DNA of 27,500 nt, from contig CAUJGJ010000441.1 in NCBI GenBank assembly GCA_963170055.1, positions 567,501 through 595,000 of the forward strand. Reading direction: 5' to 3'. A program made the translations under genes and the position numbers. The DNA comes from Halisarca cf. caerulea (lineage: Eukaryota > Porifera > Demospongiae > Chondrillida > Halisarcidae). The notes under the pieces are model-generated. The model was given only the letters and a program-made list of their open reading frames with translations. It was not told the origin of the DNA and did no database searches. Of the stretch, positions 18,727 through 27,500 are shown piece after piece. The first letter of the stretch is position 1. Every line of letters starts with the position of its first letter.

Positions 18727-21700
18727 CTGAAGGTAGACAAAATTATGACATTATAACAATGTATGTATCCTTAATACTTGACAGCACACTCTTAAATTGG
18801 ACAAACATCATTGTAGCTGTCACAGTGGTGACCGAAAATGTGTAACTTAACTGGGAAATTTGCACAGGGTTCCTTTAGTTAACTAAACATGTTATATCTC
18901 CTTTCTTCCCAAGCAGAACATTGTGTGCCTCATGTTATCATAGTACCCCCTAGCAACCAGAAGCCAATGTATTGGATTTGCAAGGTCTACCCTTCTTAAG
19001 TCCTGAGGTACTCTGTATAGCGGGAATTTTCATGGAGCATTAGCTTCGTCAATTCTGTGAATAACCCAATATTCACAAAATGTTTCATTCACTAAATCTC
19101 AGGATATTATTTCAGACATCCACAGATGGGTTGGGCTTGCATATTGCGTACACACTAGGCAAATACATCATTGTTCTTTTGTTGCACTTGATTTGATTAA
19201 ATTGCAGTGGGCACTGAGATTTTGTTGCCTGCTTTTCGGAAAGCCATTCTTTAAGTACATTGTCTTCTCAGTTCTTAAGACAAGACAATATCAGGTGGAG
19301 CGTACACTACCAAAGCTTGACAACCCATTACAAAGCAAAAGTAATCTCAAATCTTCGACTGAAGTCTGAATGGTGCACTTGCAAACATCTTCACCTTTAG
19401 CCACTTGTTTACACGATGCACACGGAAGCTATACGTTTTGGCCACCATTGCCTGAGTAAAAAATGGCCACCAGAAACTTGCAAAATGGAGCCACTTATGG
19501 AAGTTTAGCCCTGCAAAAACTTCCTACTATGTGGTATGCCAGCATTGTGCAATGAAAAAATATACCATATCAAAGGACATAGAAGGGTGATATATACCCA
19601 TAGCTAGGGTCCGTCGAAATACGATCTATTTACAATATGTTATGATGCCAAATACCATCCAGTTACAATTTTGATGTAATAGTGATCATACTAGGGGAAT
19701 TTTATCACAATGACTTTATCCAAAATATTTGAATACTAGTGCACTTGAAGTAAATTTCTAATTACAAAACGTAGTCAGCTATCACTGATCAGAGCAGTGA
19801 TAGAGCAGAGCAGAACTATCAGTGTCAGAGAACTACAAGACTACCAAGCCTTTTCCTCAAGATGTGCTGACCTTTTTTATTCTACTTGACTCACCTTCAT
19901 ATTACCTTGCACGTGCATGATCTCTCTGCTCTTCTAGTTGCATGTTTGTAATTTGTCTACACTACTCACTACGTACTCTTATATTATCTAATTATTAATC
20001 GAATGAATAATTTATTTTAATTATAAATTTTGTATTTCCTTTTACTTTTATAATTATTGTATTGTTTTGTTTTCTTTTCTACTGGGTACCTGTCAGAATA
20101 GCCCATGGCTAAAGGCTTCCCAGTCTAAATAAGATACCCTGATACCCTGATACCCTGATTGTGTGAGGCGATATTGTGAACCTATGTACGCAGACCTTGC
20201 ATGGCCACCATCTTTGTCAATGGCAGGCACATACATAGTATGAGTGATCAGACCGGGTCCTGTGCACATGCAAACGATGAACGAAAGTACTAAACACTAC
20301 TAAAATACTGCTACAAATGCCTCTGCTCATCTAAGATACTGTAATAGGGGTTCCAGCAGACATAAGGAGATTCGCTGCATTTTTCTTCAGCTGTGAAAAG
20401 GTGCTCTGTAGTGACATTTTCATCAGCTGAGAAAAAGCGCAACTGGACAGTTAATCCACACCAAATCTTAATGATGACTGCCAGGACAGTTCTAAGAGTG
20501 TTTCGAATTAACAGCGGTCAGAGTGTGATGATTCCTCTTTCTTTCAAGCAACAAATACTAAGTATGTATTTACATAGTACGCACCTCACAAACATTGGAC
20601 TTTGACGGGAATGCATTATGATAATACTTATGATCACAACAAACTCAGTTTACGATTGCAATAGAGCACAATTACGATCGTAGTAAAACTGAATTATGAT
20701 CATCACAATGCTAAACAATTATGGTATGATTACTTTCCAGTCTTGCGAGCTCTTTAATGACATATGTGTGAAATCAATATTGGCACATAGGATATAAAAA
20801 TGAGTCCAATTTAAAGGTGGCTGTGTGAATCATGGCTTCAAGCAGTACTTCCTCGTTAGACCCTTCAGACAGCAATATCTAATTTTTTTATTATAGTCTG
20901 CTTGTATGCACCAGAACCATTAGACGTGCTGGCAACATCCAAGTGGAGCCAGCAAATCTCTGTACAATACACAGTGAAACTGTCATGTTGAACAAACCTG
21001 TCCTGGAGACCATTGTTGCTGGCATACACAACATCCTCCCCTGTTCCTTGGAAGGCACTTTCGTGTTCCACTTCCTCTTGCTCCATTTTTATGAGCTTCT
21101 CTTCATCTTCCCAATCAGCTCTTCCAAAGTTCCACACACCTTCGTTGAGTGTCAAACGTCTGTGGCTGTAATCCTGTTTTTTCTTTTTGCGTATGATGCA
21201 AATCAAAAAGATGGTCAGCGGACAAAGAACTGGAGGGGGCAGTAAGAAGTGACAGAAATAACAAAACATTTCAGAAGGAAATGTGCCTGTCCTGCAAGTG
21301 TAAATCAATGTTACTGACAGGCGTTCCCCTTAGTACAAAATGGCAACTGCTAAAACACAAGTATCCAGGGGCCATGTGCTGAAGAGGGGACAAAGTATAC
21401 ATAGTCCCAGGGTTGCAGGATTACCAACAATCAGTGTTTACAAAAAGTATACGCACACTGTACATACACAATATACTACAGGCAGAACATGATACACATG
21501 TACGCAGTGCAATGAACAGAAACATCAAATCATATAAAAGTCACTGGAGATGGGATGCCTTCTAAGGCTCATGCCAAGAAAGTGCCTTCATATTCTGTAA
21601 TTTCCAAATTGTATACTGAGACCTCTCTAATCTGAACCTCCATAGGTCGATCACTGTGTCAACAATGGCCAACTTAATAAAGTTTTATTGTATATTTATA

Positions 21701-24700
21701 TGCATGGTACAGCATTAAAGAAAACTAACCTAAATTTCTGAATAGGGTGAGCAGTAGTATATAAATTCTTTACACATACAGTTTACTATAAAAACATTGT
21801 AAAGTGGTAAACATTTAAAATACTGTAAGTGATTTTACACCAACCCTATTATCAATTTCAGCACAAGTATAATCAATCTGTAACTGTAACAATAAGCAAT
21901 GCTTTAGTAATATAGCCATGAATTTACTCACACATCAAAAATTGGGCCTCAATTTAATATTAAAAATAAAATACAAATCATTTGCCACTGTATACTTGTA
22001 AAGTTATATGTACAAGTTTGGCGGCATGTTCTATATATACTGCCAGAACACAACACACGGTAAGAGTATCATGTAAAAGATGATCAGTAGTATAAGAGAT
22101 GTTTCTCGACATGTGCACTCTCAAACTCACTGCATATAGCCACTGCAAACAGTCCAACAAGAGTGTAAACAATTATGAGCTATAGGGTAAAATAAAGAGG
22201 AAATTCATAAGCAAGTGTGCAAGATTTGAAGCAGATATTGCACAAGTAATCAGTGTAAAAGTTACATCTGGTGACTTACTATAGTAGAATCACCCCCTGT
22301 AGGCGCTATAGAGAAAGAAAGAAGAGAACAATCAATTAGAGTTAAAGTCCTCTTGATCGAGTTAAAGCACTCCTATATGCTTTCCAATCACGTGGAAAGC
22401 ATTGGAGTGCAGCTGCTACAGATAACAATTCACTGAGCCTTGGTACAAAATCAGTACAAAGACTGTCGTTGCCTCTTTGCAAGGCTATATACCACTGGGT
22501 ATTAGCAGCTTGCTGGTGTGAGTTGTGTTTCACTACCTTATTACAGTCTCACTACAGCCTTGTTACAAAATTGTTACAGCCCTACATCTTTGCTACAACC
22601 ATGCCATAACTATAATTGTTGCAATTAATAAGCAAGATCACAAGGAGGTCTTCATCAAGACCATTCGGACCACTACTTACATTATATCGTAGTATATACC
22701 GTATGCATTGAATGTTTCGCGCAGTTTTAATTTCGCGAATCGCTGATTTTTGTTTCTTTCGCATTTTTAGTTTCGCAAGTGCCACGTTTCAAAGTGTGAA
22801 AGTGTAATACTGGTATCATGTGCAAGGCAAGGTCTTACATGTCGCTTGATCATAGATAAACAAGAACAGAATTTTCTTGTTTATCTATGGTTTGATATAT
22901 AGATAGCTGTACGCGTGGGTTCATTATAAGGAGTCCTAAAGATGGGGATATTGTTTCGTGTGAATGCGAGTTAGGCAACTGAGAAGATCCGTTTGCAGTC
23001 GCAGCGAAGAACAATGCTATTGTTGGACACTTGCCACGGACCATTTCATGTTTCTACTTGCTATTTCTCAGGCACAATAGATGTATAACGTGTCGCATTA
23101 CTGATAAGCGTAGGCGATCCATCAATTTGCCCCAAGGTGGCCTAGGGAGGGAGACTTTTCGTGAATTATAGTTTCGTGAACTGCCCTTCATTCGTGAAAT
23201 TCACAAAACTAAAACTGCGCGAAACATTCAACGTATATGGTACATCTTCCCACAGTGCTTAATGTAAGCTGCAGCATAAGTGTTCAGGGGCATGTGGGAG
23301 GGGAGGGGTGCGAGGATTGAGAGGGATTTTATTACTGATGAATCTGCCTTAGGATGTTCAATAATATGGAATTACTTTCACTCACGTGGGCAAAGATTAG
23401 GGATACTACCAACATCATGGCATGTGCCTCCATCCTCACTGTCCAGTACCACCTTCCCAGGTTCACAGAAGCAGCGTTCCTCACAACCAGGAGCATCTCT
23501 AGATCTGTTCCAAACAGACACACAAGGAGCTGCAGGTAACACTATCCTCACACCACAGGAGTAAGACTGGTCACCTGGACAGCCACCAACCACATCTGCA
23601 AGGAAAATGGAAGAAGCATCCTACATGAATTAAGTTCATCTGTAAACCTACTGTATATACTTTAATATTTGTGTGGCTATATTTATTGTTTTTGAGGATT
23701 GAGAAACAACCTGTGAATATTTTTACTTATGTGCAATAGGCAAACATGGCTGTCAGCGAATATAAAACTGCTAATCCAAGATCTGCCAAAGTTTTGCAGC
23801 AAAAATTGAGCTAAACATGCAATCACCTTGTGAAATGAAAGCACAGTGTGTAGAAATCACAAATATCCTACAGACTTAAGCAATATGCAGGCATAACATG
23901 TGCATATTCCAGAAACAGAGGGCGTTGTGTGGTTTACAAAGGAATTTGATTGAAAATTTGCATGTTTTACTGATACTGTTTCTCATGTAAATGCTTATAC
24001 GGTCACTGGAAATGTTGGGAGAAGTATCGATCTCACTGCTCCTTGCCTTTGGTTGGTGACATCATTGTATCCTATGACAGCCTTGTGACAAACGGCAAAA
24101 GAGAGGCTTTTTCAAAGACGGAGATTCTTTCGAAAACCCGGTCATCTAAATGGTCATGCAGAGGAGCCATGTCGCAGGAGATAGATCGCAATAGGTAAAA
24201 CTAAATTTTCAGCGTTGAAGATTTTGATAGCATGCCCCATTCCTGACATGTCCTCTAGTTTGTGGTTTTACTCTGTATGAAAAACAACATTTTGATGGAC
24301 ATCTCAGGAATGAAAAAGAATGGTAAGATCTTCCATGGTGAAAATTTAGAAATTGATGTTAGAATGATCTTGACAAAGTATGGCTATTCTAAACCATGGT
24401 TTACATGACCGGGTTTTGCATTAAACATATTTTTGAGGTTCAAATCAATGGTAGATTTTTTGGCTTTGCAGAGCGCTGACAATGAAGTTAAGTGTATTAT
24501 TGCAGCGCTGAATAGTCCTATTAACCCTCTGACCCGTAACCATGTTATAACGTTATAATGTTATAGCGTATACATGCATATGTGCACATTTTTTTCTTGA
24601 ATATTTTTGAGGCAATAGGAGAACTTCTATGTGAAACTAACAAATTATATGAAGAAACGATGTTAGGTTTGTCTTTTCAGTGCTTCGTGTTAGTTGTAGG

Positions 24701-26646
24701 TGCACGAATAACGAAGTTATGCTTTAGTAAATACTGAATCATTCTGCAAATCGTTCTTGTCAAAATTTCTGGTTACGCTCGCATAAAACCGTAATCTGAA
24801 TAAATGAATATCATTACAAAAGCCAGAAGACAGCAAATCGTCTTACAAAAAGGAGGATTTGGGCTCCTGTAGATGTTCTTAAGTTCTTTGAAACACTAGT
24901 ATAATCCTAAGAATTGTTTGGCAAACTCTTAGAAGTCCTTCCTGTATCAAATGATTACAATTCGAACAAAGGGCAAGATTTTTAATGGCCAATAAGAAGT
25001 CTATTCAACGAAGAACAACGACGACTGTTATATAGCCTTCTGATCCCTCTTGCACACCATTTACATGATTATCATTCCTTCCAAAATGGAAAAGATATAG
25101 CCAATGTACAAAACATTACGGTTACGGAGACCAAACAAAAAAGATATACGTGTCAACAACTGACCTCGATAAAGATGTACTTGCCTGCTCTCATCATTGA
25201 TTAAAACCTACAAACTACCTATCAAATGAAAGCACACATCCTTAGCTACACATTGATACCTAAAACAGCCCTTGTTGGTTAACGCTGATCTGGAAAATAT
25301 TCACAAACAAAGAAAAGACGATTGCAGGTGATATCTCCACCCATTTTATTTGTATCTATCAAGCGTCTAGTACATGTTTAGTATCTGTTTGTAGGGAATT
25401 GAACACTGTATAACATGATACCAAGCCTGCACCCTTACCATGTACAAGTGCTTAGTACGGCAAGCCTAAAAACTTCCACTCGAAATCAGGTCCTTCAATC
25501 TTACGGGTCATAGGGTTGATGTTTTATATACTTTCTACAAACATACCTAACACAAGAAAAGAGGGGGCTATCTTCAGCCGACTTTAGGGCAGCCATTATG
25601 GTAACACCTCATATGTGCACATGTCACACCTGCATACACACACCAATCGTGGAACATTAAATTAAACGTGCTGATTGCGTACTGAATACCAGCAATCTCT
25701 GATTATGAACGTATAGTTTCCTCACTCCTAGTCTTGTGAGCAGTGAACAAAGTGTCCTGCTACAGACTTCCTGACTACTGAGTGACGTTCATGTAATGTA
25801 AAGTATGGACAGGAAGGCCGCAGCAGGGAGTATAGATGTGAGGGTGCTGGACATATTCACACAGGCACAAAAGGTTGAGGAAATGTAATGACGTGATGGG
25901 GTATCAGTTCTGCTATCAATTAACTCCCAATCCTCTTCGATGACTAGCATTGATATCGAAAGGTTAAAGAAGACAATCTCTGAAGATCTCCATCCTAATA
26001 ATATAACACACTTAGTCAAACAAACACTAACCTGGATTGAAAAGTCTGGCAGTCAAGTTTACTGTCAGAGCAGCCAGAGTACTATTGGGATCACTAGCCA
26101 GGTCAGAGTAGAGTACGTTCTTGCCTCCAGTGACACCAGCAATAGCCTCCAGTCCTTCTCTGTTCTCGGGTGTCAAGTCATCATCACTGCCCACTCCAAC
26201 CACCTGCATTGTGATACCAGCTTCTCCCAGGGCCATAGCAGCCTCCAGTGTAGGTTGGTTGTTGGTGTTGTCACCGTCAGTGAAGAGGAGGGCCATGTTT
26301 ATCTCTGCCTCCTCAGCCCCAAACTCCCCATCAGGAGAGAACGCAGTTAGTAGGTCATTGAGGACAGTAGCAGGATTGGAGTTCTGGTTTCTATCGAAGC
26401 TCTCTTCAAGAGTGTCATTAATGGCTCTTACCAGCTCTTCTCTGTCCGTAATATTTAGTTGTACAGCAACCGTTGCATCACTACCAAGTAGCATCACACC
26501 CAGTCTAGTACGGTTTTCTCCGATGTACAGTTGGTCCACAAACTCAGTCAAAAATTGCACAACAAGTTCAAATCGACTCAAGAAGTCTTCCGACACATCA
26601 ACAACAGCTATGATGTTGACATCAGTGGTTGGTGTTAGGTAAGGGC
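18036..26646 (-). CDS. Gene A: type I membrane protein, VWA - TIL-like - TM - acidic cytoplasmic tail (3' part, six exons)
   Basis: The exons 26646-26032, 23595-23410, 22305-22280, 22179-22131, 21229-20998 and 18726-18036 splice with matching phases (1,1,0,1,2) into 598 residues plus stop; the N-terminus lies beyond the right edge. Residues about 10-200 form a VWA domain (DVSED, LLFTDGDNTN); 206-267 a cysteine-rich TIL-like domain; 276-304 one transmembrane helix (LIIVYTLVGLFAVAIC, then ILCPLTIFLICII) with the stop-transfer RKKKK; then a cytoplasmic region with an acidic Glu-rich stretch (about 385-430), two related motifs SLADRINLF and TLVGKIKLFEAI (about 458 and 485), and a Pro-rich end (VPPPLPDVPPP). 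VWA on the outside suggests adhesion or ligand binding. I do not recognise the tail family. Gene structure is read by eye; cDNA is absent. Confidence 0.78.
18727..20997 (-). other. Gene A last intron, 2271 bp
   Basis: GT...AG intron. It contains an ATCACTG-CAGTGAT hairpin (19781-19801), a possible non-LTR element 3' end at 20085-20160 and an imperfect foldback near 20625-20710. No exon was seen. Confidence 0.6.
20085..20160 (+). mobile_element. Possible 3' end of a non-LTR element with 8-bp tail repeats
   Basis: A GGCTTCCCAGTCTAAATAA segment is followed by three copies of GATACCCT, a layout typical of CR1/L2-like 3' tails. A related inverted run, ATCAGGT three times, lies at 3208-3230. The body of the element is not recognisable. 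Confidence 0.35.
20998..21229 (-). CDS. Gene A exon: end of TM helix and juxtamembrane region
   Basis: 232 nt. Acceptor TTACTGCCCCCTCCAG, donor ACAG|GTTTGT (phase 2). It encodes LCPLTIFLICIIRKKKKQDY, then a charged segment with NFGRADWEDEEKL and a Tyr-containing VVYASNNG. An alternative acceptor 61 nt further upstream (CACTTGCAG, exon from 21290) keeps the frame and would supply a different hydrophobic start, but it does not match the TM exon phase. Confidence 0.75.
22131..22179 (-). CDS. Gene A exon: first half of transmembrane helix, 49 nt
   Basis: Acceptor TTTTACCCTATAG, donor TGCA|GTGAGT. Phase 0 in, phase 1 out. It encodes LIIVYTLVGLFAVAIC. Only 100 bp of intron separates it from the microexon. 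With the next exon it completes a 29-residue hydrophobic span. Confidence 0.72.
22280..22305 (-). CDS. Gene A microexon, 26 nt
   Basis: Acceptor TTCTTTCTTTCTCTATAG, donor ATA|GTAAGT. Phase 1 in, phase 0 out. It encodes the stalk residues PTGGDSTI preceded by a split Ala codon. It is accepted because its phases bridge the TIL exon and the TM exon exactly and both splice sites are strong. Confidence 0.65.
22367..22410. repeat. Short hairpin between gene A exons
   Basis: GCACTCC-TAT-ATGCTTTCC pairs with GGAAAGCAT-TGGAGTGC across an 8-nt loop (22386-22393). It lies in the intron 60 bp upstream (on the minus strand) of the microexon. Confidence 0.7.
22697..23242. mobile_element. 546-bp TIR element (MITE-like) rich in TTTCGCGAA
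   Basis: The left end TACCGTATGCATTGAATGTT... matches the reverse complement of the right end (...CAACGTATATGGTA) at 37 of 43 positions; all six differences are transitions. Subterminal TTTCGC/TTTCGTGAA motifs repeat inwards from both ends. TA at both tips could be the target duplication. It has no coding capacity and sits in a gene A intron. A second palindrome (22851-22889) is nested inside. Confidence 0.75.
22844..22896. mobile_element. 39-bp perfect hairpin with 7-bp flanking repeats (second copy)
   Basis: CATAGATAAACAAGAA (22851-22866) and TTCTTGTTTATCTATG (22874-22889) are exact inverted repeats around a 7-nt spacer. The flanks GCTTGAT and GTTTGAT agree at 6 of 7. The terminal CATAGATAAA and TTATCTATG are shared with the insert at 16400-16440. 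Confidence 0.65.
23410..23595 (-). CDS. Gene A exon: TIL-like cysteine-rich domain
   Basis: 186 nt, phase 1 at both ends. Acceptor TTTCCTTGCAG, donor GTTG|GTAGTA. It starts VVGGCPGDQSYSC and ends GCEERCFCEPGKVV...GGTCHD. The seven cysteines and the C-x3-C-x-C-x-PGKVVLD-x-GGTC ending resemble the trypsin-inhibitor-like (TIL) fold; protease inhibition is not implied. It joins the VWA exon through a split Asp codon. Confidence 0.75.
23596..26031 (-). other. Gene A intron between VWA and TIL-like exons, 2436 bp
   Basis: It contains copy 2 of the dispersed repeat (23935-24480) and an 8-bp triplication (GTTATAAC/GTTATAAT/GTTATAGC, 24544-24567). The remainder, to about 26030, is AT-rich unique-looking DNA with no supported exon. 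Confidence 0.6.
23935..24480 (+). repeat. Dispersed repeat, copy 2 (partner at 305-910)
   Basis: Same orientation and block order as copy 1. It carries a stop in the minus-strand frame that is open in copy 1 and lacks the roughly 100-bp segment of copy 1. Confidence 0.75.
26032..26646 (-). CDS. Gene A exon: VWA domain
   Basis: 615 nt, phase 1 at both ends, so it is a shuffling-type symmetric exon. Acceptor TCCACTCCCAG|GC, donor CCAG|GTTAGT. Strand beta-1 with VNIIAVVDVSED, helix FLSRFELVVQFLTEFV, then TRLGVMLLGSDATVAVQL, ALLFTDGDNTN and AGITMQVVGVG follow the VWA order. The MIDAS DxSxS is DVSED, so the third position has changed from Ser to Asp. Several N-x-S/T sites suggest glycosylation. 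Confidence 0.85.
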
Positions 26647-26902
26647 CTGGGAGTGGAGTAAACAAGTATGTAGACTTTAACTGCATATGCCAAAAAGTGC
26701 TTGAATAGGCACAACACTGCACTACACCACAACCTCATCCTCACTGGCAAAATCAATGTATGCCTCATCCATAAAGATTTTGCAATAAATATTAACCTAG
26801 GAAAGATTTCTCCTACAAATAGTTCGACACATAGCCAGTAGTGCTCTTTTCTACATAAGTGTGAACTAAAGATAGGATTCTGCTGCTGTTGGTTGTAGTG
26901 GC

Positions 26903-26919
26903 ATGCATGTGTGTGTGTG

Positions 26920-27004
<85 letters not shown>

Positions 27005-27180
27005 ATGTGTGTGTGCGCATGTGCATGCGTTTGCGCATGTGTGTGTGTGCATGTGTGTGTGTGCATGTGTGTGTGTGTGTGTGTGCATGTGTGTGTGTGC
27101 ATGTGTGTGTGTGTGTGTGTGTGTGTGGTAGCATGCATGTGCCTATCTCTGTATGTGTGCATGCATGTGTGCATGTTTGT
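26903..27180. repeat. (TG)n tract with GCATG interruptions
   Basis: A pure TG run spans about 26922-27002, followed by TG blocks separated by GCATG or GCGCATG. It lies about 260 bp upstream of the VWA exon on the gene's sense strand. Open frames over it are artefacts. Confidence 0.95.
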
Positions 27181-27500
27181 GTTTAGAGGAGAACATATGT
27201 GAGCGGCTCTGCGAAAACAGCCCTCTAGCTCTGTCTACATGAGACGTGTACCAAGGCAAAACATGACTTAATGTGAAAAAATGTGATTTTTGTGGCTTCT
27301 TATGTTCAGCAGAATAATCCTTAAATGCGCAAAGCATATTCGACTTCAGGTTTTTGAGTTACGACAATTAACTTATATACTTGGAGGAAACACGCCATTT
27401 TGGTATGCGGGGACTAGGCGTGGCTCGTGCGTTATGAGAGGGAAACCAACCATAGGTCTTCTACGCTGTTTTGACAATGACAAAGGATATGCTTTGTTGG
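27181..27500. other. Right-edge sequence without a supported gene
   Basis: No exon or known repeat was recognised. It should belong to the upstream intron of gene A. Confidence 0.4.

Noticed and set aside
26121..26642. Plus-strand 173-codon frame
   Set aside because: Antisense to the VWA exon; Ser-rich translation with no domain.

Overview
The window looks like nuclear DNA from an invertebrate metazoan. The host genes are split by spliceosomal introns with GT-AG junctions, from about 100 bp to 4.6 kb. They encode extracellular modules (a signal peptide, a VWA domain and a TIL-like cysteine-rich domain), and the intergenic DNA is AT-rich and full of microsatellites, foldback elements and a Ty3/gypsy LTR retrotransposon. 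A demosponge is my best guess, from general familiarity only; nothing in the sequence proves it.

Region by region. 1-6001 (minus strand) is the 5' end of a gene (gene B) that runs off the left edge. Exon 1 (5870-6001) encodes a signal peptide and the motif SHFRGGIISW. After a 4.6 kb intron full of repeats, exon 2 (1071-1303) continues the same cysteine-bearing module. 6002-7402 is intergenic, with foldback elements. 7403-8178 (minus) is a decayed copy (copy C) of the last exon of gene A. 8615-12896 (plus) is a nearly intact, recently inserted Ty3/gypsy element with identical-length LTRs (534 bp, two differences). It has gag, a textbook -1 frameshift signal, and a pol that has lost reverse transcriptase and RNase H but keeps protease and integrase. 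12897-18035 holds foldbacks, a (TG)49 tract, a 41-bp minisatellite of 11 units and a broken exon (16209-16482) interrupted by a 41-bp hairpin. 18036-26646 (minus) is the 3' part of gene A, solved here as six exons with perfectly matching phases: VWA, TIL-like domain, a 26-nt microexon, a 49-nt transmembrane exon, a juxtamembrane exon and a long acidic cytoplasmic tail. 26647-27500 is mostly (TG)n.

How the genes relate. Gene A, copy C and gene B all lie on the minus strand, head to tail. Gene A supplies a C-terminal half (VWA to tail), copy C is a second but degenerate copy of that tail, and gene B supplies an N-terminal half. The simplest reading is a tandem array of related type I membrane receptors or adhesion proteins in which one member has been lost and a retrotransposon has landed. 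That A and B belong to one family is inference; the window holds no overlapping part of the two.

The most notable observations are the slippery heptamer plus H-type pseudoknot between gag and pol, the in-frame loss of RT/RNase H from a young element, two roughly 40-bp perfect hairpins that share termini and are each flanked by 7-bp repeats (a possible class of minimal mobile hairpin), and the microexon-built transmembrane segment of gene A.
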